Of a DNA stretch of 64,000 nucleotides, positions 1 through 7,849 are shown one piece after another. The position numbers were made by a program, and so were the translations under genes. This DNA comes from Paenibacillus brevis. GTDB taxonomy: Bacteria; Bacillota; Bacilli; Paenibacillales; Paenibacillaceae. The stretch is from NCBI RefSeq assembly GCF_018919145.1, contig NZ_JAHLQJ010000003.1:124001-188000 (forward strand), written 5' to 3'. Under the pieces are notes generated by a model, which saw only the letters and a list, made by a program, of their open reading frames with translations, had not been told where the DNA came from and searched no databases. Positions within the stretch are counted from its first letter, which is position 1, and each line of letters begins with the position of its first letter.

Positions 1-731
1 CCAAGGATCGGGATGTTGCTTTTCAAGCAGGCAAGGTGGACGGGATTAGCGCCGACCTGGTTGCAATCTCCATCTATAATGAAGCGGGGCTGGATGTGAA
101 AATTACCAGCACGACCTTTGGAGAATTTGACCTGCTTACCGGCAATAGCGAGATTCAGGATGTGAAGGATCTGAAGGGGAAGACGGTGATCCTGTCCAAG
201 AACACTTCAACGCAATATACCGTTGCGATGATGCTGAAGCAGGCCGGTCTGACGGAGCAGGATATTCGTATCACGGAGGTGCCGCAAATTCCAACCCGGC
301 TGGAGCTGTTGAAAAATAATAAAGCAGACGCGGCTGTTCTGCCAGAGCCATTCGTCACGATGGGGGAAGCCGCAGGCTTGCGCATGCTTAGCTCGACGCA
401 CCAAGCGAATATCAATCCGTTCGTGCTGGCTTTCCCGCAGAGCGTGATCGACGCCAAGGCCGAGGCGATTCGCGCCATGTATGCTGCTTACGATGAAGCA
501 GTAGCGTATATGCAATCCCATGACAAAGCGGACTACATTGATCTGGTGATTGAAGAAGTGGGTTATCCTGAAACCTTGAAGGAGCAAATTGAGGTGCCGG
601 CTTACATTCCGGCAAACCAGGTGGATGTGAAGGAAGTGGAAGCGGCCTTCGCCTGGGCCCGTGAACAAGGGCTGTTGACCAAAGATATTACCCCAGAAGA
701 AGTGATCTCTGATGTCCAATTCAAGAAATAA
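1..731 (+). CDS. ABC transporter substrate-binding protein, NMT1/SsuA-like (5' partial)
   Basis: The reading frame is open from the left edge (codons start at base 3) to the TAA at 729-731, so the N-terminus and signal peptide are outside the window. The visible part has the type-2 periplasmic-binding fold of the NMT1/THI5/SsuA family: a 'DLKGKTVILSKNTSTQYT' segment followed by 'LKNNKADAAVLPEPF', where short loops hold the ligand. It would deliver a small ligand, such as a pyrimidine precursor or an alkanesulfonate, to the transporter encoded by the next two genes. Its end overlaps the ATPase gene by 20 bp, so the genes are translationally coupled. The substrate cannot be told from sequence alone. 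Confidence 0.85.
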   Translation, partial: KDRDVAFQAGKVDGISADLVAISIYNEAGLDVKITSTTFGEFDLLTGNSEIQDVKDLKGKTVILSKNTSTQYTVAMMLKQAGLTEQDIRITEVPQIPTRLELLKNNKADAAVLPEPFVTMGEAAGLRMLSSTHQANINPFVLAFPQSVIDAKAEAIRAMYAAYDEAVAYMQSHDKADYIDLVIEEVGYPETLKEQIEVPAYIPANQVDVKEVEAAFAWAREQGLLTKDITPEEVISDVQFKK

Positions 732-1488
732 CGGACTATGTGTCAGGGAGCTTGAGGCGGAATACAGAAGCGGGGAACTGGCTTTGGGGAAGGTCAGTTT
801 CACCCTGCCGGAGCATGGGATATATACGATTCTCGGCCCCTCCGGGAGCGGAAAATCTACCTTGCTCCGAGCCATCACCGGCCTATTGCCGGAATATCGG
901 GGCGAACTGCTGTTCAATGGAAGCTCTTTGCGTGAACAGAAGGTTCTGATGGGCCTGGTGCCGCAGAATTACGGTCTACTGCCTTGGAAGACCGTTAAGG
1001 GCAATATTCGCGTAGCGATGAACATCGCGCATCCCAGGGGACAGAGCAAGCAGGCCCGGGAAGCACAAATAGACCAATGGCTCACAGCAATGGGCATCGC
1101 GGAGCTGGCGGAGCGGTATCCGCTGTCACTTAGCGGAGGTCAGCAGCAGCGGGTCGCCATTGCGCGGGCCTTTGCTATTGCCCCATCCCTGCTATTGCTG
1201 GACGAGCCGTTCTCGGCGCTGGATGCCATCACAAGGGAAACGCTGCAACAGCTGTTCCTGGAGCATTGGCAGGCCAATCCGGCTACGGCACTATTCGTGA
1301 CGCATGATGTGGATGAGGCCATTTTGCTGGGACAGAAAATGATCGTGCTCCCTTCAAGCAAGAATGATCCTGCGGAGATTATAGATAACGAGGAAGTGTT
1401 TGCGCTGAAGCTGAAGGAGAAGCGAGCCAGCGATGCTTTTTTTGCCCAAATCAAGAAGGTCAGAAAGGTTATGCAGGAGAAATGGTGA
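712..1488 (+). CDS. ABC importer ATP-binding protein, SsuB/ThiZ-like
   Basis: This is the cytoplasmic ATPase that powers the importer made with the genes on either side. Walker A (GPSGSGKST, about residues 42-50), a Q-loop around 'VPQNYGLLPW', the signature LSGGQQQR (about 139-146), Walker B LLLLDEP (about 160-166) and the switch histidine in 'VTHDVDEA' are all intact. At 258 residues it has the normal length for nitrate/sulfonate/taurine-type ATPases. The ATG lies 20 bp inside the upstream gene and its stop overlaps the permease start (1482), so the three genes form one tight operon. Substrate unknown. Confidence 0.9.
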   Translation: MSNSRNNGLCVRELEAEYRSGELALGKVSFTLPEHGIYTILGPSGSGKSTLLRAITGLLPEYRGELLFNGSSLREQKVLMGLVPQNYGLLPWKTVKGNIRVAMNIAHPRGQSKQAREAQIDQWLTAMGIAELAERYPLSLSGGQQQRVAIARAFAIAPSLLLLDEPFSALDAITRETLQQLFLEHWQANPATALFVTHDVDEAILLGQKMIVLPSSKNDPAEIIDNEEVFALKLKEKRASDAFFAQIKKVRKVMQEKW

Positions 1489-2234
1489 ATTCGCGGAGGC
1501 TTAACTATATCTTGAGATTGTTGCTTGTATTCCTGGGAATGAATATCATCTGGTACGTGGCGTATGTACTAGTGAATCACCCCATGCTGCCAAGCCCGCT
1601 CGGGGTCTATCTGGCGATGGGCCAGCTTGGGGGAAGGGAGCTTGTACTGAATGTTGGCTACAGCTTGATGCGCGTATTTGCCGGAGTGCTGCTGGCGTTG
1701 ATTCTTGGCTTGCTTGTCGGTCTGCTGATGGGGCGTTCCGCGCTGTGGAACAAGCTTCTGGACCCGGTGGTATATTTAACTTATCCGGTGCCGAAGATCG
1801 CCTTGCTTCCCGTTGTGATGCTGTTCTTCGGACTTGGCGAGACATCCAAGATTCTCATGATTATGCTGATTCTGTTATTCCAGATTATCATTTCCGTGCG
1901 GGACGGCATCAAAGCGATTCCGGCAAATACCTATGATGTGCTAACCAGTATCGGGGCAGGTAAGGGCCAGAAGTTCTGGCATGTTACTTTACCAGGTGCG
2001 TTATCCGTCATTCTAAGCACGATTCGTGTCTCACTGGGGACAGCGATTTCTGTCCTGTTCTTTACCGAAATATACGGGACCGAGCACGGCATGGGCTTCT
2101 TCATCATGGATGCCTGGCTCCGGCTGGATTACCCGCAAATGTATGCCGGTATTCTGCTGTTCAGCCTGGTCGGGTTCTTGTTGTTCCTTTTGGTAGATCT
2201 GCTGGACTACCGATTTATGAAGTGGCGGAGGTAG
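1482..2234 (+). CDS. ABC importer permease, SsuC/ThiX-like
   Basis: This is a 250-residue integral membrane permease of the binding-protein-dependent type. An N-terminal membrane segment is followed by about five more, with the cytoplasmic EAA-like loop around 'NTYDVLTSIGAGKGQKFWHVTLPG' contacting the ATPase. It begins 7 bp before the end of the ATPase gene and closes the operon; the next gene has its own promoter. Together with the two upstream products it should import a small organic molecule of the SsuABC/ThiXYZ substrate range. Confidence 0.9.
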   Translation: MVNSRRLNYILRLLLVFLGMNIIWYVAYVLVNHPMLPSPLGVYLAMGQLGGRELVLNVGYSLMRVFAGVLLALILGLLVGLLMGRSALWNKLLDPVVYLTYPVPKIALLPVVMLFFGLGETSKILMIMLILLFQIIISVRDGIKAIPANTYDVLTSIGAGKGQKFWHVTLPGALSVILSTIRVSLGTAISVLFFTEIYGTEHGMGFFIMDAWLRLDYPQMYAGILLFSLVGFLLFLLVDLLDYRFMKWRR

Positions 2235-2256
2235 ATTGATATCCTCTGCCTTTATA

Positions 2257-2286
2257 TTGACAAGTGAAATCTTGAAACTCTATAAT
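2257..2286 (+). promoter_or_regulatory. Sigma-A promoter of the tetR gene
   Basis: TTGACA at 2257-2262 and TATAAT at 2281-2286, separated by 18 bp, are both perfect consensus hexamers. The promoter sits immediately upstream of an operator palindrome and of the TTG-started tetR gene at 2331. Confidence 0.85.
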
Positions 2287-2288
2287 TA

Positions 2289-2306
2289 ACTTAACGTTCG
2301 TTAAGT
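2289..2306 (+). promoter_or_regulatory. TetR operator 1 (autoregulation)
   Basis: An 18-bp inverted repeat, ACTTAACG-TT-CGTTAAGT, has perfect 8-bp arms. It starts 2 bp after the -10 box, where bound repressor would block transcription. A second site with the same AACG-NN-CGTT core precedes the exporter genes (2991-3008). Confidence 0.75.
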
Positions 2307-2330
2307 GAATAAATTGGAGGCTGAGCGAAG

Positions 2331-2960
2331 TTGACACAAGAGCAGAAAGTGAAAAAAATGACCAACCGTGATCAGCAAGCCGCAGCTCGAAAAGAGCAGA
2401 TTTTAAATAGTGCCAGACGGTTGTTTGCCGAGAAGGGCTACCATGCGACAACAATGAGGGAGCTTAATAAAGCGATTGGGATGACGGAGGCCTTAACCTA
2501 TCATTATTTTCCCGGAGGGAAGCTGGAGATTCTAAGGACCGTTCTTCGTCTGGCGCAAGAGGAGAGGATTGGCAATTTTAAGACCTTTTTTGAAAATTGT
2601 TTCAATCAGGATCAGCCGCTGAAGACTATTCTAGCACTCCTGCTGCATGGTCTTTCCGATAAGATCTCACTGGATCGTGAGTATTTTCAAATACTGATCA
2701 GGGATCGCAATTTGCTCGATGATGAGGATAAAGAGACGCTGGATGCTTTAGCGGGCTTACCTTCTCAAATTATGGGGAAATTTCTAGCGCAGCGTTATGA
2801 ACGGGGAGAAGTCCGCAAAATGAATTTTGAGATTGCTGCATTCCAATTTATGTCTCATGCGGTAGTTCTGATCATTCAGCAATTGCTGGATGACCGCGCC
2901 TTGGGAAAGGAAAAGATTCAGGAAACATCAGATTTCTATGCTGAATTATGGGGGGGATAA
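2331..2960 (+). CDS. TetR/AcrR-family transcriptional repressor
   Basis: A 209-residue regulator. The N-terminal helix-turn-helix ('RKEQILNSARRLFAEKGYHATTMRELNKAIGMT', quoted only as landmarks: RKEQILNSARRLFAEKG and ALTYHYF) is typical of TetR proteins; the C-terminal helical half would bind the inducer. The TTG at 2331 is chosen because GGAGG lies at 2316-2320, ten bases upstream; the next in-frame ATG (2358) has no such site. The operator at its own promoter and a related one before the following ABC genes make it the likely local repressor of that exporter. Inducer unknown. Confidence 0.85.
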   Translation: MTQEQKVKKMTNRDQQAAARKEQILNSARRLFAEKGYHATTMRELNKAIGMTEALTYHYFPGGKLEILRTVLRLAQEERIGNFKTFFENCFNQDQPLKTILALLLHGLSDKISLDREYFQILIRDRNLLDDEDKETLDALAGLPSQIMGKFLAQRYERGEVRKMNFEIAAFQFMSHAVVLIIQQLLDDRALGKEKIQETSDFYAELWGG

Positions 2961-2990
2961 CTCCAGATCAGCTTTTTTTTACAAATATTA

Positions 2991-3008
2991 ATTCAACGAA
3001 CGTTTAGT
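2991..3008 (+). promoter_or_regulatory. TetR operator 2 (before the exporter genes)
   Basis: This imperfect inverted repeat shares the central AACG-NN-CGTT core (2995-3004) with the perfect palindrome at 2289-2306. It lies 28 bp upstream of the ABC ATPase start, in the only gap between tetR and the exporter. Confidence 0.6.
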
Positions 3009-3035
3009 TAAATATTCACTAGGGGTGATCCATAC

Positions 3036-3965
3036 ATGGAAGAAATGATTCGTACAGAGGAATTAACCAAGGTGTACGATGGAAGAACGATCCTCGATCG
3101 TGTATCTCTCAAGGTCAATCAAGGAGAAATCTATGGATTTCTCGGATTGAACGGGGCAGGCAAAACGACGACTATTCGCATGCTGCTCGGGATGATTAAA
3201 CCAACGTCAGGCCAAGTGTATTTGCATGGCAGAAGGCTTACACCCGGGGGTGATTTATGGAATCAGGTTGGCTATATGGTGGAGGTTCCGTATGCGTATC
3301 CCGATTTGACAGTCAGAGAGAACCTGATCTTGTACGCTCAAATGCGGGGGATTCGCCGTGCCCGGAATGCTGTGAATGAGGCCGTAGATCAGTTGAGTTT
3401 GAGTGCATATATCGATACGAAAGTGAAGAATCTGTCCTTGGGCAATGCGCAAAAGCTGGGCATAGCCAAAGCGGTCATTCACCAGCCGGGGATTCTGATT
3501 TTGGATGAGCCCATCAACGCGTTAGACCCGGCGGGTATTGTGGCCATCCGCGAACTGCTCAAATCACTGGCTGATAAGGGCGTTACTGTATTCATATCCA
3601 GCCATATTCTGGAGGAAATGTCCAAGCTGGCTTCGCGTATCGGTATCATTCATCAAGGTGTGTTGCTTCAAGAAATATCAGTCCGTGAATTTGAGGACTT
3701 GCGCGCAAAAAAATTGTATCTTGGTGTACGGGGAAATCCGGAACTGGCCAAACAAAAATTAATCGAGGCGGGCTTCCATGCCAAGGTCAGTGCGGAGCAA
3801 ATACTTGAGCTGTCCAATCCAGGAGCAGTTCAGCGGCCTGAGCTTATAAATCAAATCATGGCCAAGGCGGGGATCCCTGTTTATTTGCTGAGGGTGGAGG
3901 AAGAGGAATTGGAGTCTTATTTTCTTCATATGGTTGGTTCAGACCTGGCGAAGGAGTTGAAATAA
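3036..3965 (+). CDS. ABC-2 exporter ATP-binding protein (BcrA-like)
   Basis: This is a 309-residue ATPase of the drug/lantibiotic exporter type. Walker A is GLNGAGKTT (about residues 37-45), Walker B is ILILDEP, and the H-loop histidine is in 'FISSHILEEM'. The signature motif is unusual: LSLGNAQK instead of LSGGQ, a variation common in this subfamily. The C-terminal ~90 residues are the regulatory extension seen in BcrA/NatA-type proteins. ATG at 3036 follows an AGGGGTGAT site. It is followed directly by its membrane partner and is probably repressed by the upstream TetR. It would expel an amphipathic compound or peptide; the substrate is unknown. Confidence 0.88.
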   Translation: MEEMIRTEELTKVYDGRTILDRVSLKVNQGEIYGFLGLNGAGKTTTIRMLLGMIKPTSGQVYLHGRRLTPGGDLWNQVGYMVEVPYAYPDLTVRENLILYAQMRGIRRARNAVNEAVDQLSLSAYIDTKVKNLSLGNAQKLGIAKAVIHQPGILILDEPINALDPAGIVAIRELLKSLADKGVTVFISSHILEEMSKLASRIGIIHQGVLLQEISVREFEDLRAKKLYLGVRGNPELAKQKLIEAGFHAKVSAEQILELSNPGAVQRPELINQIMAKAGIPVYLLRVEEEELESYFLHMVGSDLAKELK

Positions 3966-4676
3966 ATGAGATCATTATTATCCATGATTGCGATTGAAAG
4001 TAAAAAGTTAAGCCGATCTTATGTGGTCTGGGGGATGCTGGCCTTATACTTATTCATCTGCGCGATTCGGGTCGGAGAGGGCGATTGGAGCACTTACCTG
4101 GGGAATGTTCTGTTTATGTTCGCCAGCGTGCTGGGGCTTGTTGGCTATGCCGCTCTCACGAGTTGGACGTATGGAAGAGAGTATAATGATCGAACCTTCA
4201 AAGACCTGCTGGCCCTTCCGGTTTCCCGGGGCAAGATTGTGGCGGGCAAAGCCATTGCCAGCTTGGCCTGGTGTCTGCTGTTGACCGGCACTGCCTTTGC
4301 ATTTTCGTTATTGATTGGTATGCTGGCAGGTATTTCCGGCTTGACCGGAGAACTGATCATTTATTATTCGTTAAGGCTGCTTATTATTGCAATCATTCAA
4401 ATGCTGCTCTGTGGTCCTGTTATCCTCCTGGCGAGCCTGTCACGGGGGTATCTGGTTCCGATTGCTTACGCATTTACGACGTTGATCGTTGCGCTTATCG
4501 TAGGAGCTACGCCGTTGGGGCATTACATGCCATGGGTTATTCCGTCCCTGCAATATGCCGGGAGTGAAGAAGCATTATTGCCATTATCCTTGGGCAGCTA
4601 TCTCATTCCTGTGCTGACAGGCCTGGCTGGCTTCGTCGCTACCTGGGCCTGGTGGCGTTGGGCAGATCATAAGTGA
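3966..4676 (+). CDS. ABC-2 type exporter permease
   Basis: A 236-residue membrane protein with about six hydrophobic segments, starting one base after the ATPase stop codon. A cytoplasmic stretch 'YGREYNDRTFKDLLALPVSRGKIVAGK' (landmarks: TFKDLLALPVSR) is the typical coupling segment of ABC-2 permeases such as the BcrB/NatB group. With the preceding ATPase it should form a homodimeric exporter. The conserved 'LPVSR' element supports the family call; substrate unknown. Confidence 0.85.
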   Translation: MRSLLSMIAIESKKLSRSYVVWGMLALYLFICAIRVGEGDWSTYLGNVLFMFASVLGLVGYAALTSWTYGREYNDRTFKDLLALPVSRGKIVAGKAIASLAWCLLLTGTAFAFSLLIGMLAGISGLTGELIIYYSLRLLIIAIIQMLLCGPVILLASLSRGYLVPIAYAFTTLIVALIVGATPLGHYMPWVIPSLQYAGSEEALLPLSLGSYLIPVLTGLAGFVATWAWWRWADHK

Positions 4677-4757
4677 ATATATTGGTTAAATAAGCTTCTC
4701 CCGGGTTATGATATACTCTTTAATGTCTATCCAGATATTAATAGAGAGGTTTTTGAT

Positions 4758-5738
4758 ATGACAGATAACTTTTGGCGTGATTTGCCGCGGCCTTTTTTTA
4801 TATTGGCACCTATGGAAGATGTGACGGATGTTGTTTTTCGCCATGTCGTAAGTGAGGCGGCCAGACCGGATGTGTTTTTTACGGAATTCGCAAATACGGA
4901 GAGCTATTGCCACCCGGAGGGGAACCAAAGTGTACGCGGGCGGCTGGCGTTTACAGAGGATGAACAGCCCATTGTAGCGCATATTTGGGGAGACAAGCCG
5001 GAATATTTCCGTCAAATGAGCATCGGAATGGCAAACGAAGGCTTCAAAGGCATCGATATTAATATGGGGTGCCCTGTGGCGAATGTAGCAGAGAATGGGA
5101 AGGGGAGCGGTCTGATCTGCCGTCCTGACCTCGCAGCGGAACTCATCCAGGCTGCCAAAGCCGGAGGACTGCCCGTCAGTGTAAAAACAAGACTCGGTTT
5201 CAGCGACGTAGATGAATGGCGCGGCTGGTTAACCCATATTTTGAAGCAAGACATTGTGAATCTGTCCATTCATCTGCGCACAAGAGAGGAAATGAGCAAA
5301 GCGGATGCCCATTGGGAACTCATTCCGGAGATTAAGAAGCTTCGTGATGAGGTGGCGCCGGATACCCTTCTGACCATTAACGGGGATATCCCTGACCGTC
5401 AGACGGGTCTTAGGCTCGCTGAGCAATACGGTGTGGATGGGATTATGATCGGGCGCGGTATTTTTCATAATCCGTTTGCTTTTGAGAAGGAGCCGAAGGA
5501 GCACAGCAGTGAGGAACTGCTTGATCTGCTGCGGCTGCATCTGGATCTCCATGATCAATATTCAGCACTGGAGCCGCGTTCGTTCCGGCCTCTTGCCCGT
5601 TTCTTCAAAATATATGTCCGCGGATTTCGCGGGGCTAGTGAATTAAGAAATACCTTAATGAACGCAAAGTCCACAAATGAAGTGCGTGCTCTGCTCCATG
5701 AGTTCGGAAGTAAGGAGCAGGATGGGACGGAGGAATGA
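4758..5738 (+). CDS. tRNA-dihydrouridine synthase
   Basis: An FMN-dependent TIM-barrel enzyme of 326 residues that reduces uridines in tRNA to dihydrouridine. The N-terminal '[13 protein letters not shown]' FMN-binding strand, the catalytic loop 'DINMGCPV' with the active cysteine near residue 105, 'VKTRLGF', and the phosphate-binding '[10 protein letters not shown]' are all present. The ATG at 4758 follows AGAGAGG. It is followed 9 bp later by a small conserved gene, so the two may be co-transcribed. It is probably not the main DusB, as the length and '[10 protein letters not shown]' insertion suggest a divergent paralog. Confidence 0.9.
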   Translation: MTDNFWRDLPRPFFILAPMEDVTDVVFRHVVSEAARPDVFFTEFANTESYCHPEGNQSVRGRLAFTEDEQPIVAHIWGDKPEYFRQMSIGMANEGFKGIDINMGCPVANVAENGKGSGLICRPDLAAELIQAAKAGGLPVSVKTRLGFSDVDEWRGWLTHILKQDIVNLSIHLRTREEMSKADAHWELIPEIKKLRDEVAPDTLLTINGDIPDRQTGLRLAEQYGVDGIMIGRGIFHNPFAFEKEPKEHSSEELLDLLRLHLDLHDQYSALEPRSFRPLARFFKIYVRGFRGASELRNTLMNAKSTNEVRALLHEFGSKEQDGTEE

Positions 5739-5747
5739 GGGGATAAC

Positions 5748-6317
5748 ATGTCCTGGAGTAAATTGAAGCAGCAGCTGGAGGTCTTTCTCAGCCCTGCGTT
5801 AAACGGAAGGGTAGAATACCGGGCGCCGGGGTATCGTTATCTGCCTGATAAATCAGGGATTTGTTATATTCTGGTGGATAAAAAGAACATCCTCCATATG
5901 AGTGATAAAACGAACCCGATCCGCTGGTATCACACCGAGCTGGAAATTAAGAATGATCCGGATATTCGAATTCCTGTCAGCAGTGACGAAATTGAAGCGG
6001 TCAGAAAAGGAATACCGGGGACAGTGCCGGAGGATCGCTTAATAGTGATTGCCAGAAGCAGAAAAAGTACAGAACATGCAAAAGAGCTTTTGTCCGCACA
6101 GGCTGCGTTAAGTAAATCGAATTTTATTGTAGTAGCTAATAAGTTTTTAACAACCCCAATAGAGGAAAGCCTGGGAAGCAACGATATTCTGTTGAATGTT
6201 TTAGCCTTGGTAGACAAGAGGGTTGGTAAAAAACGTATTTTAAATATGTCCGAGAAGATCAAGTTAAAGCATCCGATTGTGCAGTATTTTTATGAGTTGC
6301 GGCGTAATACATTGTGA
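5748..6317 (+). CDS. Conserved hypothetical protein (SF0329-like family)
   Basis: A 189-residue soluble protein with no signal peptide or membrane segment. The N-terminus 'MSWSKLKQQLEVFL' and the 'PEDRLIVIARSRKSTEHAK' segment resemble a small family annotated as SF0329-like in enterobacteria and bacilli; I recall this from memory and could not check it. GAGGGGA precedes the ATG by a normal distance, and the gene starts 9 bp after the dihydrouridine synthase, so both are probably on one transcript. Function unknown. Confidence 0.7.
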   Translation: MSWSKLKQQLEVFLSPALNGRVEYRAPGYRYLPDKSGICYILVDKKNILHMSDKTNPIRWYHTELEIKNDPDIRIPVSSDEIEAVRKGIPGTVPEDRLIVIARSRKSTEHAKELLSAQAALSKSNFIVVANKFLTTPIEESLGSNDILLNVLALVDKRVGKKRILNMSEKIKLKHPIVQYFYELRRNTL

Positions 6318-6440
6318 AGTGTATTGACTATGTCGAACGATAACTAAAAGAAGTAAGAATGGGGTTGCGGGCTTCTACAGTCAGCGCTCCATTTTTTTAT
6401 GCAAGCGGTTTGCAGAATTTTACAGAATTAGGGCTATCGG

Positions 6441-6468
6441 TTGACACTTTATTTAAAATTGATATACT
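6441..6468 (+). promoter_or_regulatory. Promoter of the siderophore uptake operon
   Basis: TTGACA (6441-6446) and TATACT (6463-6468) are separated by 16 bp. The Fur box lies about 20 bp downstream of the -10 box, and a leader of roughly 300 nt precedes the first gene. Confidence 0.7.
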
Positions 6469-6487
6469 TGTATAGGGTTATTGAAAA

Positions 6488-6502
6488 TGATAATCATTAT
6501 CG
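6488..6502 (+). promoter_or_regulatory. Fur box
   Basis: TGATAATCATTATCG matches the 7-1-7 Fur consensus (TGATAATNATTATCA) at 14 of 15 positions and continues a longer AT-rich inverted repeat. Iron-loaded Fur bound here would stop transcription from the promoter at 6441-6468, so the downstream importer should be made under iron starvation. Confidence 0.88.
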
Positions 6503-6542
6503 TATAAGGATGTAAGATGAATTAATGAATGCAAGTGCTCGG

Positions 6543-6665
6543 GCAACGTGTGAAGTATGCTTATGGTCGCTGGTGTTCACGGATTTCGTGTTTAAACATA
6601 AATACCCGGGTAGAAATCCGCTCACAAATCAGAGCGTTAACAAGCGTAAGCTTTGGAAGCATTAG
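6543..6665 (-). repeat. Dispersed intergenic repeat, copy A
   Basis: The reverse complement of 6543-6587 matches the 45-bp cores at 17797-17841 and 45503-45547 (40/45 identical to copy C, counted by eye). Similarity continues to about 6665, including a GTGAGCGGAT-T/C-TCTACCC block shared with copy C. It lies in the leader between the Fur box and the siderophore-binding protein gene, in the opposite orientation to copies B and C relative to the next gene. The remaining leader (6666-6771) shows nothing recognisable except the ribosome-binding site. Confidence 0.7.
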
Positions 6666-6771
6666 CCCGCACTAATTCCTTTTCTACATAACTTCATGAA
6701 TTCAGCTTATACCGATCCTAATTTATCAATTCAATAATCTGATTATCCACAAAGCTTATATAAGGGGAGAG

Positions 6772-7830
6772 ATGAAAATGAAGAATTTTAAATTAACTGT
6801 TATTATAGCAATTTTTGCTATGGCATTGGTAGCTTGCTCAACTTCTAATAATTCAACTTCCGGTAATTCAGCTTCAAGTAATGGCAACGGAGCTAGCCAA
6901 ACTGAAAATAATGGGCAAGCCAATGCTGCGAATGAAGCTCCAACAACGGTTGAAATTACGGATATTCATGGAACGGTTACTGTGCCTGTAAATCCCAAAA
7001 ATGTAGTTGCTTTGGATAGCAGAACGTTTGAAACTTTGGCTGATTGGGATATTAAATTAGTGGCTGCTCCCAAGGATGTTATGCCTGCGGATTCACCCTA
7101 TGTGAGTGATGATTCCGTTCAGAACATTGGAAATCACCGGGAACCAAATCTTGAAATTATAGCCGCGGCGGACCCTGAACTTGTAATCGTCGGTCAAAGA
7201 TTCGCCGGCTTTTATGAAGAAATAAAAAAGTTAGTGCCGAATGCAGCAGTGATTGATCTTAACTTTGATGTTTCTGAGGAAGCGGATGCCCCTGGAGAGA
7301 ATTTTGTAAATGGATTTAAGGATACGACAATTACTTTAGGAAAAATCTTTGACAAAAATCAAGAGGCTGAACAATTGGTAGCTGATTTTGAAAAAGTAAT
7401 TGAGGATGCCAAATCTGCATATAACGGCACAGATACGGTTATGAGTGTTATCGTTTCTGGCGGGAATATTGGTTTTTCAGCGCCTCATTCCGGACGCGTG
7501 TGGGGACCTATGTATGATATTTTCGGATGGGTATCCGCATTAGAAGTTAACAATTCTTCCTCAGATCATCAAGGGGATGAGGTTTCTGTTGAAGCTATTG
7601 CGCAAAGTAATCCGGATTGGATTTTTGTACTGGATCGCGATGCTTCAATCTCTTCAACAACGGACGCCGTTCCTGCTCAGGACGTGATTAACAATTCACC
7701 GGCTCTTCAAAATGTAACTGCAGTTACTAAGGGACAGATCGTTTATGCGCCAAATGACACTTATACAAATGAATCCATCCAAACGTATATCGAGTTATTC
7801 GGAAACCTTGCAAATACTTTAGCTAAGTAG
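6772..7830 (+). CDS. yclQ: Siderophore-binding lipoprotein (YclQ/FatB-like)
   Basis: A 352-residue lipoprotein with a signal peptide ending in the lipobox LVAC (Cys near residue 22), then a low-complexity Asn/Ser/Gly linker and a class-III helical-backbone binding protein ('VEITDIHGTVTVPVNPKNVV' landmarks: ITDIHGTVTVP, NPKNVVALD). This fold captures iron-siderophore complexes outside the membrane. GGGGAGAG precedes the start; two ATGs (6772 and 6778) are close together. It leads an operon with two permeases and an ATPase most like Bacillus YclNOP (petrobactin/catecholate uptake), and lies behind a Fur box. The exact siderophore is inferred from the permease resemblance. The genes are more A/T-rich than their neighbours. 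Confidence 0.85.
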   Translation: MKMKNFKLTVIIAIFAMALVACSTSNNSTSGNSASSNGNGASQTENNGQANAANEAPTTVEITDIHGTVTVPVNPKNVVALDSRTFETLADWDIKLVAAPKDVMPADSPYVSDDSVQNIGNHREPNLEIIAAADPELVIVGQRFAGFYEEIKKLVPNAAVIDLNFDVSEEADAPGENFVNGFKDTTITLGKIFDKNQEAEQLVADFEKVIEDAKSAYNGTDTVMSVIVSGGNIGFSAPHSGRVWGPMYDIFGWVSALEVNNSSSDHQGDEVSVEAIAQSNPDWIFVLDRDASISSTTDAVPAQDVINNSPALQNVTAVTKGQIVYAPNDTYTNESIQTYIELFGNLANTLAK

Positions 7831-7849
7831 TGTGAAGGAGTATAACATA

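Noticed and set aside
6503-6771. Riboswitch or other structured leader of the siderophore operon
   Set aside because: Most of this leader is explained by the dispersed repeat, which lies in opposite orientation here compared with the other copies; no known riboswitch core was recognised.
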